19,707 nt of DNA from CAZIVE01 sp964542435 (GTDB lineage Bacteria; Bacteroidota; Bacteroidia; Bacteroidales; Tannerellaceae): assembly GCA_964542435.1 (NCBI GenBank), contig CAZIVE010000046.1, positions 1-19,707 on the forward strand. Direction: 5' to 3'. A program made the position numbers and the translations under genes. Below are positions 7,753 through 15,555 of the stretch, piece after piece; within the stretch, counting starts at the first letter, position 1; each line of letters starts with the position of its first letter. The notes under the pieces were generated by a model, which saw nothing but the letters and a program-made list of their open reading frames with translations, did no database searches and had not been told where the DNA came from.

Positions 7753-8373
7753 ATGAAAACGATAGCTCACATCCTGTCTTATGTCTTCCATCCGTTGCTT
7801 ATGGCAACTTATGGAGTGGCATTGGCGCTTTCGTTTACCTATCTGGCCATGTATCCCGCAAGCATCAAGCTGCTTATCCTGGGAGGCGTATTTGTGGTGA
7901 CGGGAGTGATACCGGCTGTGTTCATCCTGTTGCTGGTCCACAATGGAGCGGCTGGCGATATTGAGTTGACAGATGGTAAGGATCGGGTGATTCCGTATCT
8001 CATATTTATCGTAGCCATTTTGTTGTGCCTCTTCTTCCTCTATAAGATGATGATGCCTTTCTGGCTATTGGCGATGCTGATGGGAGCCTGCTTGGCTCTG
8101 ATCATTGCATTGGCAATCAATTTCTCGTGGAAGATCAGTGCCCATTCGATAGGCATCGGCGGACTGCTGGGTGGCATCATGGGTTTGGCGCGTATTCATG
8201 GCATCAATCCCTATTGGGCTTTCATCTTCGTGCTATTGATAGCCGGAGCTGTCGGCACATCGCGGATTATTCTTAACAAACATACGACCGGACAGGTCTT
8301 TGCCGGGTTCGGATTGGGCTTTGTCTGTACGTTTGTTGCATCCCTGTTGAGTTACATTTATTTATTCATCTAA
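7753..8373 (+). CDS. PAP2-like (type 2 phosphatidic acid phosphatase) membrane protein
   Basis: This 206-residue protein is almost entirely hydrophobic, with about six membrane segments. Two PAP2 signature motifs are recognisable. SAHSIGIGGLLGG corresponds to the PSGH motif (catalytic His in SAHS). SRIILNKHTTGQVFAGFGLG corresponds to the SRxxxxxHxxxD motif with the nucleophilic His, although Gln stands where Asp is common. The first motif is only weakly present (KDRVIPYL instead of KxxxxxxRP). This group of Bacteroidetes proteins may hydrolyse lipid phosphates or undecaprenyl pyrophosphate at the inner membrane. The degenerate motifs mean activity is uncertain. It lies 11 bp after rpoN and 17 bp before gcvH, apparently in the same transcript. 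Confidence 0.75.
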   Translation: MKTIAHILSYVFHPLLMATYGVALALSFTYLAMYPASIKLLILGGVFVVTGVIPAVFILLLVHNGAAGDIELTDGKDRVIPYLIFIVAILLCLFFLYKMMMPFWLLAMLMGACLALIIALAINFSWKISAHSIGIGGLLGGIMGLARIHGINPYWAFIFVLLIAGAVGTSRIILNKHTTGQVFAGFGLGFVCTFVASLLSYIYLFI

Positions 8374-8390
8374 TATAAAACTATTACATC

Positions 8391-8774
8391 ATGAACTTTC
8401 CCAAAGATTTAAAGTACACCAAAGATCACGAATGGATTCGTGTGGATGGAGATGAGGCTTATGTCGGAATTACCGATTATGCACAGAATGAATTAGGTGA
8501 GATCGTCTATGTTGACATCACCACAGAGGGCGAGACACTCGATCAAGCCGGGACATTTGGAACAATTGAGGCCGTTAAGACGGTATCTGATCTCTTTATG
8601 CCGGTTGGCGGAGAGGTTTTGGAAGCCAATCACGAACTCGAAGATGCTCCCGAATTGGTCAATAAAGATCCTTATGGAAAAGGTTGGCTGATCAAGATCA
8701 CCGTCACCAATGCTTCTGAACTGGATGCACTGTTGGACGCTGATGCTTACGAAAAGTCAGTTGAAAAGAAATAA
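8391..8774 (+). CDS. gcvH: Glycine cleavage system H protein (lipoyl carrier)
   Basis: GcvH carries a lipoyl-lysine arm that shuttles the aminomethyl group between the P and T proteins, and it is reoxidised by the L protein (Lpd). At 127 residues the size is typical. The N-terminal HEWIRVDGDEAYVGITDYAQ segment and the lipoylation hairpin GTIEAVKTVSD are clear, with Lys63 the expected lipoylated residue. The C-terminal YGKGWLIKI is also family-typical. The start codon is the only reasonable one. gcvP and gcvT are not in the window. purE begins 7 bp after the stop, an order familiar in Bacteroidales. lpd is encoded upstream in this window, so the lipoyl carrier and its reductase are near each other but not in one operon. 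Confidence 0.97.
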   Translation: MNFPKDLKYTKDHEWIRVDGDEAYVGITDYAQNELGEIVYVDITTEGETLDQAGTFGTIEAVKTVSDLFMPVGGEVLEANHELEDAPELVNKDPYGKGWLIKITVTNASELDALLDADAYEKSVEKK

Positions 8775-8781
8775 AAACGAA

Positions 8782-9288
8782 ATGAAACCATTAGTCAGTA
8801 TCATCATGGGCAGTACTTCGGATCTGCCCGTAATGGAGAAAGCTGCCAAATTCTTCGATGAGATGGAGATTCCCTTCGAACTGCTGGCACTCTCCGCTCA
8901 TCGTACGCCTGCCGAAGTGGAACAGTTTGCCAAAGGCGCTAAAGAACGTGGCATTAAAGTGATCATCGCAGCTGCCGGCATGGCCGCTCATCTTTGTGGT
9001 GTCATCGCTTCCATGACCACAGTTCCTGTCATTGGCGTTCCCATCAATTCCTCTCTCGACGGTATGGATGCACTGCTCGCTATCGTACAGATGCCTCCGG
9101 GCATTCCTGTCGCTACCGTAGGCATCAATGCCTCTCTCAACTCTGCCATTCTCGCCATGCAGATCCTCGCCCAAGGCGATCCTCAGCTTGATAAGAAGCT
9201 TGCAGATTATAAGGAGGGCCTGAAGCAGAAGATCGTCAAAGCCAATGCAGATCTGGCTAAGGTGGAATATAAGTTCAAGACGAACTGA
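8782..9288 (+). CDS. purE: N5-carboxyaminoimidazole ribonucleotide mutase (PurE class I)
   Basis: PurE converts N5-CAIR to CAIR in de novo purine synthesis. I chose the ATG at 8782, giving 168 residues beginning MKPLVSIIMGSTSDLPVM. An in-frame ATG at 8710 would add 24 residues of unrelated sequence read inside gcvH. The phosphate-binding loop GSTSD is at 10-14. SAHRTP (His40) and AAAGMAAHL (His70) line the active site, and GVPINSS and IVQMPPGIPVATVGI follow as in class I enzymes. Class I PurE normally needs PurK to make N5-CAIR; no purK is in the window. The gene is tightly packed after gcvH (7 bp) and before ispG (24 bp). The link to glycine cleavage through one-carbon and purine supply is metabolic, and the grouping is inferred to be one operon. 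Confidence 0.95.
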   Translation: MKPLVSIIMGSTSDLPVMEKAAKFFDEMEIPFELLALSAHRTPAEVEQFAKGAKERGIKVIIAAAGMAAHLCGVIASMTTVPVIGVPINSSLDGMDALLAIVQMPPGIPVATVGINASLNSAILAMQILAQGDPQLDKKLADYKEGLKQKIVKANADLAKVEYKFKTN

Positions 9289-9312
9289 TTTCGTTAAGTC
9301 ATCATCCGTAAA

Positions 9313-11151
9313 ATGGATTTTTTCAATTATAAGAGACGTTGTTCTTCGGTTGTACACGTCGGAAATGTGCCCTTGGGCGGCGATTATCCGATACGTATCC
9401 AGTCGATGGGCAACGTTTCTACTATGGATACAGAAGCTGCTGTGGCACAAGCCATCCGCATCGTCGATGCCGGATCGGATTATGTGCGGTTTACGGCCCA
9501 GGGCGAACGTGAGGCTCATAACCTTGGCGACATACGCCGGGCGTTGGATGAAGCCGGTTATCACGCTCCGTTGGTTGCTGACATCCATTTCAATCCCAAA
9601 GCTGCTGATGCTGCAGCTTCAAGAGTGGAAGCCGTCCGGATCAATCCCGGTAATTATGTCGATAAGGTGAAAACCTTTAATCATATCGATTATACGGACG
9701 ACGAGTATGCAGAAGAACTTGAGAAGATACGTGACCGTTTTGTCCCCTTTCTCAATATCTGCAAAGAGCATCATACTGCCATACGCATCGGTGTCAACCA
9801 CGGATCTCTGAGCGATCGTATCATGAGCCGTTATGGTGATACACCCGAAGGTATGGTGGAGTCATGCATGGAATTCCTCCGTATCTGCAAAACGGAGCAT
9901 TTCGATGATGTGGTCATCTCCATCAAAGCATCCAATACGGTAGTGATGGTGAAGACTGTGCGTCTTTTAGTCCGGACGATGGATAAGGAAGACATGCATT
10001 ATCCTTTGCATCTGGGTGTGACCGAAGCCGGAGAAGGCGAAGACGGACGAATCAAAAGTGCTGTCGGCATCGGAACGCTTCTTGCAGAGGGAATTGGCGA
10101 CACGATCCGTGTCTCTCTTAGTGAGGAACCGGAAGCTGAAGTACCTGTAGCACGGAAACTGGTGGAATTTACCACTCGCAGAATCCATGCTCCAAGAATT
10201 GAAGCGATGGCTGCTCCCGGGTTTGATCCGATAACAGCCCGACGACGTCTGACACGTGTCACGCAGAATATAGGAGGGACAATGGTTCCTGTGGTCGTCT
10301 CTGACCGCCGTCGTCTGACGGACGAAGGCTTCGACCGTCGGTTCATGCCTGACTATGTGTATATCGGGAAGGAAGATCCCGATAATTATCCCGATACCTT
10401 CCAGCTCATCGTGGATGCTTCTGTATGGAAGGAACGTGATCATGTCTTTCCATGTTTTAGCGCTGAGGAAAGGGAACAGTTGAAGAGAAATACATCTCCC
10501 ATTCGTTTCCTGCAGTTGTCATTAGACGACTTGGACGATTCGATGTTGGAGCTGTTAAAGAAAGAGAGAGGTGTGGTTGTCATTCTGACGACTTCTCATC
10601 TCAACGGTTTGGGAGAGGAACGGGCCGCTTTCCATAGATTACTGACGGCGAATTGCGAAGTACCTGTGATCATTTCGCGTTGCTATCAGGAAAAGGACAA
10701 CGAAAATCTTTCTCTCAAGGCCGCTACCGAATTTGGTGCTTTGTTGCTGGATGGCTTCGGCGATGGACTCATGCTTCACGATGAAGAACTCCCTGCTCTT
10801 TTGAGTGATCGCTTGCAGTTCGACATCCTCCAGGCTGTTCGCCTTCGCATCAGCAAGACGGAATATGTCTCGTGTCCCAGTTGCGGACGTACGCTCTATG
10901 ATATCCAGGATGCTATTGCCCGAATCAAAGAGGCTACATCCGGATTGAAAGGCCTGAAGATTGCCATCATGGGCTGCATCGTCAACGGTCCGGGCGAGAT
11001 GGCGGACGCTGACTATGGATATGTAGGAGCAGGGCGAGGCGAAGTGAATCTCTATAAAGGAAAGAAATGCGTTCTGAAGGATATTCCTCAGGAAGATGCA
11101 GTGGATCGACTCGTTGAGTTAATAAAAGAGAATGGCGATTGGCCGGACTGA
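9313..11151 (+). CDS. ispG: 4-hydroxy-3-methylbut-2-en-1-yl diphosphate synthase, three-domain type
   Basis: IspG (GcpE) reduces methylerythritol cyclodiphosphate to HMBPP in the MEP isoprenoid pathway, using a [4Fe-4S] cluster. The N-terminal TIM barrel is recognisable (PIRIQSMGN, DYVRFTAQG, LVADIHFNPKAA, AVRINPGNY, IRIGVNHGSL). The C-terminal cluster domain has CPSCGRT (Cys521, Cys524) and MGCIVNGPGE (Cys555, Glu562). At 612 residues it is far longer than the roughly 370-residue E. coli enzyme. The extra roughly 230 residues between barrel and cluster domain are the A* domain seen in plant, Chlamydia and Bacteroidetes enzymes. The gene sits 24 bp after purE and ends 43 bp before dut, so it probably closes the rpoN-gcvH-purE transcript, although read-through into dut is possible. 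Confidence 0.96.
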   Translation: MDFFNYKRRCSSVVHVGNVPLGGDYPIRIQSMGNVSTMDTEAAVAQAIRIVDAGSDYVRFTAQGEREAHNLGDIRRALDEAGYHAPLVADIHFNPKAADAAASRVEAVRINPGNYVDKVKTFNHIDYTDDEYAEELEKIRDRFVPFLNICKEHHTAIRIGVNHGSLSDRIMSRYGDTPEGMVESCMEFLRICKTEHFDDVVISIKASNTVVMVKTVRLLVRTMDKEDMHYPLHLGVTEAGEGEDGRIKSAVGIGTLLAEGIGDTIRVSLSEEPEAEVPVARKLVEFTTRRIHAPRIEAMAAPGFDPITARRRLTRVTQNIGGTMVPVVVSDRRRLTDEGFDRRFMPDYVYIGKEDPDNYPDTFQLIVDASVWKERDHVFPCFSAEEREQLKRNTSPIRFLQLSLDDLDDSMLELLKKERGVVVILTTSHLNGLGEERAAFHRLLTANCEVPVIISRCYQEKDNENLSLKAATEFGALLLDGFGDGLMLHDEELPALLSDRLQFDILQAVRLRISKTEYVSCPSCGRTLYDIQDAIARIKEATSGLKGLKIAIMGCIVNGPGEMADADYGYVGAGRGEVNLYKGKKCVLKDIPQEDAVDRLVELIKENGDWPD

Positions 11152-11169
11152 TTATTTTTATTAATTTCG
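11138..11169 (+). promoter_or_regulatory. Possible promoter for the dut operon
   Basis: ATTG at 11138-11141 and TAATTTCG at 11162-11169 are 20 bp apart. This is one base off the Bacteroidetes TAnnTTTG -7 consensus and has a weak -33. The element begins in the last codons of ispG and ends 25 bp before the dut ATG. It is plausible but not strong. Confidence 0.4.
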
Positions 11170-11194
11170 CTCTCCTTATTATAAACAGAAGAAT

Positions 11195-11629
11195 ATGAAG
11201 GTACAAATCATCAATAAGTCTCATCACCCGTTACCTGAATACGCGACAACAGCGTCTGCGGGTATGGATTTGCGTGCCAATCTTGAAGAGCCCGTTGTGC
11301 TGGCTCCTATGGAGAGAAAGCTGATCCCTACAGGATTGTTTATTGCATTGCCGGAAGGTTATGAAGCTCAGATACGTCCTCGCAGCGGCCTTGCTATCAA
11401 GCGCGGTGTCACTGTCCTCAACTCTCCGGGCACCATTGATGCAGACTATAGAGGTGAGATCTGTGTGATTCTCATCAATCTGTCCAATGAACCGTTTGCC
11501 GTGAACGACGGAGAACGAATCTGCCAGATGGTGATTGCTCCTTATACCCATACCGAATGGGAGAAGGTTGAGACGTTGGACGAGACGGAACGTGGTGATG
11601 GCGGTTTCGGTCATACAGGTAAAGTTTAA
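11195..11629 (+). CDS. dut: Deoxyuridine 5'-triphosphate nucleotidohydrolase (trimeric dUTPase)
   Basis: This enzyme hydrolyses dUTP to dUMP and pyrophosphate, keeping uracil out of DNA and feeding dTMP synthesis. All five trimeric-dUTPase motifs are present in 144 residues: SAGMDL (21-26), PRSGLA (62-67), GTIDADYRGE with the catalytic Asp (79-88), GERICQMVI (106-114) and the C-terminal P-loop-like arm RGDGGFGHTG (133-142). The length is normal. It is followed after only 2 bp by a TPR protein gene, so it leads a tight four-gene set otherwise concerned with the cell envelope. Placement of dut there resembles what I know of other Bacteroidales and does not itself imply a shared function. Confidence 0.97.
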   Translation: MKVQIINKSHHPLPEYATTASAGMDLRANLEEPVVLAPMERKLIPTGLFIALPEGYEAQIRPRSGLAIKRGVTVLNSPGTIDADYRGEICVILINLSNEPFAVNDGERICQMVIAPYTHTEWEKVETLDETERGDGGFGHTGKV

Positions 11630-11631
11630 TA

Positions 11632-13383
11632 ATGATGAAATCTTCTTTACCCCATCATGACAATGCCGGCAAGCGAATCATCGGCCTATTTGCCGTTGTG
11701 CTTCTCCTGCTGTTGCCCGAGACAGTCTCTGCTCTCTCTGCGAAAGATAGCCGCAAGTTTGATTATTTCTATTACGAGGGACTGAAGCTGAAGGAGGCCG
11801 GCAAATATGATGCTGCCTTCGATGCCTTCAACCATGCGCTTGCCATAGACTCGACCGCTTCGTCTGTCCTTTATGAACTCTCCTCGTTTTACGTGCAGCT
11901 CAATCGTCCCGAGACTGCGGTGGATTATCTGCGCAGAGCTGTGAACCACTCGAAGAACAATTTCGATTATAAGGTGGCTCTTGCTACCGTAGCACGTAGT
12001 TTAGGTATGTTCACGGAGGCTGCTGAAGATTACAGACAATTGGTGGCTGATTATCCTGACAAGCCCGAATTGAATTACTATTTGGCGGATGCCTATACGC
12101 AAGCCGGTGAATTGGGAAAGGCCATCGACGCTTATGATGCACTTGAAGATGCCATCGGTGCGAGTGAAGCTCTTTCCATGCTGAAGTATAAACTTTACAA
12201 TCAGCTTAACAAGCCGAAAGAGGCTTATCGTGAAATAGAGAAACTGTCGGAGAAGTATCCGATGGATCCGCACTACCAGCTGGTGCTGGGCGATCTGCAT
12301 CTGCAGCGCAAAGAGATGAAAGAGGCTTTTGCCTGCTATCAGAAAGCACATGACATCGATCCCAATAGTCCTTATTATATTGTCTCTATGGCCAATTATT
12401 ACGAGGCTGCCGGAGATACGGAGAAGGCTGAAGAAGAGATTCGCAGTGCTTTGAATAACGATGAATTGGATATAGATACGAAGACGGATATCCTGCAACG
12501 TTTCACGCTGCAGCTCCAGCAGAGCAAGAAGGATCTGGATGGCGTCTATGCACTTTTCGGCTCTTTGCTTGAGAAGCATCCGGAGAACAGTGATTTGAGA
12601 CTCCTTTATGGTGCGCTTCTCATGTCGCAGAACAAGATTGCGGATGCTAAATATCAGTATCAGGTGGTGACAGAGACGACGCCCGATCGCGCAGAAGGTT
12701 GGCAGCAGCTTCTGAATATTGCCTTGAAATCGGACAGCCTCAATGAGGTGAGTCGGATCTGCAAGCGTTGCATCGAGCTATTCCCGACCTCGCCTGAATA
12801 TTATTTCTATCTCGGCATCGTCTATTATCAGCAGAACAATTTCCAGGAATCTCTTAACACGTATAAGAAAGGGCTGACGGTTGTGCCAGCCGATAATATA
12901 CAGTTGAAGTCTGATTTCTACGGTCAGATGGGAGATATTTACCATCAGATCAATCTGCCGGACAGTGCTTATGCTGCTTATGACGAAGCGCTGAAGTTTA
13001 ATGAACAGAATGTAGCTGTCTTGAACAACTACAGTTATTTCCTTTCTCTCGACAAGAAAGATCTCAAGAAGGCGGAACGCATGAGTGCTGTCTGTATTAA
13101 AATGGAGCCAGATAATGCCACCTATCTCGACACCTATGCTTGGATCTTCTTCGTTCAAGGCAGTTATTCTCTCGCCAAGATCTATATCGAGAGTGCCTTG
13201 CAGAAAGATACGACACATAGCAGCGAACTGGTGGATCATTATGGAGACATCCTCTTCATGAACGGCGATAAAGCCAAAGCAGTGGAACAATGGAAGAAAG
13301 CCCGGGAGATGGGAAAGAAGAGTGAAGTACTCGACAAGAAGATCGCTTCGGAAGCTTATATTGAAGATAAGAACGCAAAATGA
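11632..13383 (+). CDS. Exported TPR-repeat protein
   Basis: This 583-residue protein has an N-terminal hydrophobic segment (about residues 16-35, IIGLFAVVLLLLLPETVSAL), consistent with a signal peptide, so it is probably periplasmic. From residue about 40 to the end it consists of tandem tetratricopeptide repeats. Examples are GLKLKEAGKYDAAFDAFNHALAI, AVDYLRRAV, YYLADAYTQAGELGKAIDAY, LGDLHLQRKEMKEAFACYQKA and DILFMNGDKAKAVEQWKKA. TPRs are protein-binding scaffolds and no enzymatic domain is visible. An alternative ATG lies one codon later. The stop overlaps the next gene as ATGA, and dut ends 2 bp upstream, so it is surely co-transcribed with the DUF4292 lipoprotein and EnvC-like genes. An envelope assembly role is inferred from that context only. 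Confidence 0.88.
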   Translation: MMKSSLPHHDNAGKRIIGLFAVVLLLLLPETVSALSAKDSRKFDYFYYEGLKLKEAGKYDAAFDAFNHALAIDSTASSVLYELSSFYVQLNRPETAVDYLRRAVNHSKNNFDYKVALATVARSLGMFTEAAEDYRQLVADYPDKPELNYYLADAYTQAGELGKAIDAYDALEDAIGASEALSMLKYKLYNQLNKPKEAYREIEKLSEKYPMDPHYQLVLGDLHLQRKEMKEAFACYQKAHDIDPNSPYYIVSMANYYEAAGDTEKAEEEIRSALNNDELDIDTKTDILQRFTLQLQQSKKDLDGVYALFGSLLEKHPENSDLRLLYGALLMSQNKIADAKYQYQVVTETTPDRAEGWQQLLNIALKSDSLNEVSRICKRCIELFPTSPEYYFYLGIVYYQQNNFQESLNTYKKGLTVVPADNIQLKSDFYGQMGDIYHQINLPDSAYAAYDEALKFNEQNVAVLNNYSYFLSLDKKDLKKAERMSAVCIKMEPDNATYLDTYAWIFFVQGSYSLAKIYIESALQKDTTHSSELVDHYGDILFMNGDKAKAVEQWKKAREMGKKSEVLDKKIASEAYIEDKNAK

Positions 13384-14222
13384 AAAATATCGTATTCAAA
13401 GCAATTTTGCCTTTGTTGATGATCGCATTCTTTACGGGTTGTAAGACCGTAAAGACAGTGAAACCAACGACGCCTGTAGCCAAAGTGCCCAGCAAAACAG
13501 AAGAACTGATGTCAACCGTAAACAAGCAGCAGTTCCAGTTTACAAATCTTTATGTCAAGATGAATGCAGACTTGAACATGAAGGGCAACGATGTCAGCTC
13601 GAAGATCGAACTGAAGATGGTGAGAGATAGTATTATCCAGCTTTCCGTACAGCCGATGTTCGGCGTTGAGATATTCAGACTGGCATTGACAAAAGACAGC
13701 GTGAAGCTCATAGACCGCCTTAACAAACGCTACGCTGTTGAGAGCTATACGCAGATGAAGAACGAAAACGCCGTCGTGTTTAACTTTTACAACCTGCAGT
13801 CGCTGCTGGTGAATCGAATCTTTTTCCCGGGCGAGAAAACGGTGAGCGAAGCTCTTTATGACAGGTTCCATCTCACTTCTAAAGGTACAACCTCTGAACT
13901 GAGCGTGAAAGATGCTTCTGGCGTGCAGTATGTCTTCAAGGCCGATGCACAGGGAAAGCTTCTGTCGTCGATCATGTCGATGACGAAGAATCTCTCCACG
14001 CTTCAATGGATCTATTCGGACTTCCATACGCAGGGCAATCAGCTTTTTCCGAGCATCATGAATGTGTCCTATACGCACAATGGCACAACGGCTGTCAAAG
14101 CACAGCTCAACTATGCTAAGATTTCGCCCAACACGATTCTGAATCTCTCTTTTTCCATTCCTGAAAAATACAAACGAGTCTCTTTGATGGACATATTGCG
14201 TCAATATAGTGGTATGAAATGA
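13380..14222 (+). CDS. DUF4292-family lipoprotein
   Basis: This 280-residue lipoprotein has the signal MKNIVFKAILPLLMIAFFTGC with Cys21 as the lipidation site, followed by a Thr/Pro/Lys-rich linker. The mature part resembles the DUF4292 family, which I know from Bacteroidetes in this same TPR / DUF4292 / EnvC-like order. Its strand-rich features (FQFTNLYVKMNADLNM, VSSKIELKMVRDSIIQLSVQ, VEIFRLALTKDSVKLIDRLN, YAKISPNTILNLSFSIPEKY) suggest an open beta-sheet of the LolA/LolB kind, a large curved sheet that holds lipid acyl chains. That structural suggestion is inference from pattern, not shown. The start overlaps the TPR stop and the stop overlaps the next start (both ATGA), so synthesis is translationally coupled. 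The biochemical function is unknown. Confidence 0.82.
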   Translation: MKNIVFKAILPLLMIAFFTGCKTVKTVKPTTPVAKVPSKTEELMSTVNKQQFQFTNLYVKMNADLNMKGNDVSSKIELKMVRDSIIQLSVQPMFGVEIFRLALTKDSVKLIDRLNKRYAVESYTQMKNENAVVFNFYNLQSLLVNRIFFPGEKTVSEALYDRFHLTSKGTTSELSVKDASGVQYVFKADAQGKLLSSIMSMTKNLSTLQWIYSDFHTQGNQLFPSIMNVSYTHNGTTAVKAQLNYAKISPNTILNLSFSIPEKYKRVSLMDILRQYSGMK

Positions 14223-15550
14223 GATTCTGGAGGTTTGTCATAGTGCTTCTTTGTTCGTTGACGGTTGCTTACGGTCAACAGAAGACTCCTGCTATCCGCC
14301 AACTTGAAAGGCAGCGAAAGAATGCGCTCGCTGAAATAGAGATGACCAACAAACTGCTGGAGCAGACAAAAGCCAATACACAAATCTCGTTGAACCGCCT
14401 CAATCTGATCTCTCAGCAGATCCTTTCCCGTCAGAAGGTCATCAGCTTGCTTACGCAGGAAATGAATCAGATCGATATGCAGATGCAAGACAAGCAGAAA
14501 GAGATCGAATTCCTTCAGCTTGAACTGCAAAAGAAAAAAGACGCCTATGCAAAAGCTATGCGAGGCGTTTATCGACGTCATAGCGCACAAGATAAACTGC
14601 TCTTTATCCTTTCGGCAAAGAATTTTGCACAGTCCTTGCGCCGCATCCGTTACTTGCAGGAATATTCGGATTGGCAGAAACGTCAGGCCGAAGAGATCGT
14701 GATGAAAGAGGATGAGATCACATCGCAGAAGAAGAATCTCTTGCTGATTCGTAACGATAAACAGGTGCTTTTGGGTTCTCGAGAAGCGGAGCATCAGAAA
14801 CTGCAGGTCGAACAGACCAATAAAAAGCAGGAAGTGCAACAGCTTAATATGAAGCAGAAAGATCTGAAGACACAGCTGGCAAAGAAACGCCGTCAGGCAC
14901 AGGAACTGAACAGTCGTATCGAAGAACTGATCGCAGAAGAGGTTCGTCGGGCGGAAGCGGAAGCTCAGGCCGCTCGTGAAAAGGCTGAGCGCGAACGTAT
15001 CGCACGTGAACTGGCTTCAGCGAAAGCCGGCAAATCGAATGCCAAAGAGAATGCGAAAGTGAAATCTGTACAACCTGAACGTATCGCTGAGACGAAAGGT
15101 GGATATGCCATGACGCAGGCTGAGCGCACCCTTTCTGCCAATTTCTCAGAAAATAGAGGACGACTTCCTTATCCCGTTACAGGCTCGCATACGATTGTGG
15201 CTACTTTTGGAGAGCAGCAGCATGAAGATTTGCAGTATGTCCGTACGGTGAACAGCGGCATAGACATTCAGACGTCGCCCGGTGCTGACGCCCGCGCCGT
15301 ATTTACGGGTGTCGTCACACGCGTCTTTGTGGTTCCCGGCTACAACAATTCTGTGATCGTTCGCCATGGTAATTATCTTACGGTCTATAGCAATCTGAGC
15401 AGTGTCTATGTAAAAGCAGGTGATCGTGTGAGCACACGTCAGCCTTTAGGTCGCATCTTTTCTGATCCAGAAGATCACAATGCCACCATTCTCACGTTCC
15501 AGTTGTGGAAAGAGAGGACCAAACTCAATCCCGCGCCTTGGCTGGAATAG
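14219..15550 (+). CDS. EnvC-like murein hydrolase activator (coiled coil + degenerate LytM/M23 domain)
   Basis: This 443-residue protein has a signal peptide (MRFWRFVIVLLCSLTVAYG, then QQ). A long charged coiled coil spans about residues 24-265 (rich in Gln, Lys, Glu and Arg, broken near YRRHSAQDKLLFILSAKNF), followed by a linker and a C-terminal LytM/M23 domain at about 314-443. EnvC/NlpD proteins of this shape activate peptidoglycan amidases during cell division. The zinc ligands of active M23 enzymes are replaced: VNSGID has Asn345 for the first His (Asp349 is kept), YSNL has Asn392 for His, and LTFQLWK has Thr426 in place of the His of LHFEIW. The domain is therefore almost certainly not catalytic, as in E. 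coli EnvC. It overlaps the DUF4292 gene by 4 bp and is the last gene before a repeat-filled gap. Confidence 0.88.
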   Translation: MRFWRFVIVLLCSLTVAYGQQKTPAIRQLERQRKNALAEIEMTNKLLEQTKANTQISLNRLNLISQQILSRQKVISLLTQEMNQIDMQMQDKQKEIEFLQLELQKKKDAYAKAMRGVYRRHSAQDKLLFILSAKNFAQSLRRIRYLQEYSDWQKRQAEEIVMKEDEITSQKKNLLLIRNDKQVLLGSREAEHQKLQVEQTNKKQEVQQLNMKQKDLKTQLAKKRRQAQELNSRIEELIAEEVRRAEAEAQAAREKAERERIARELASAKAGKSNAKENAKVKSVQPERIAETKGGYAMTQAERTLSANFSENRGRLPYPVTGSHTIVATFGEQQHEDLQYVRTVNSGIDIQTSPGADARAVFTGVVTRVFVVPGYNNSVIVRHGNYLTVYSNLSSVYVKAGDRVSTRQPLGRIFSDPEDHNATILTFQLWKERTKLNPAPWLE

Positions 15551-15555
15551 TCGGA

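Noticed and set aside
8710..8781. Upstream in-frame ATG extension of purE
   Set aside because: It would read 24 unrelated residues inside gcvH. The ATG at 8782 gives the usual PurE N-terminus 7 bp after the gcvH stop.
8791..9588. 265-codon minus-strand open frame over purE and the ispG start
   Set aside because: Antisense to two well-supported enzymes; composition rich in His/Ser/Cys/Arg as expected of a shadow frame.
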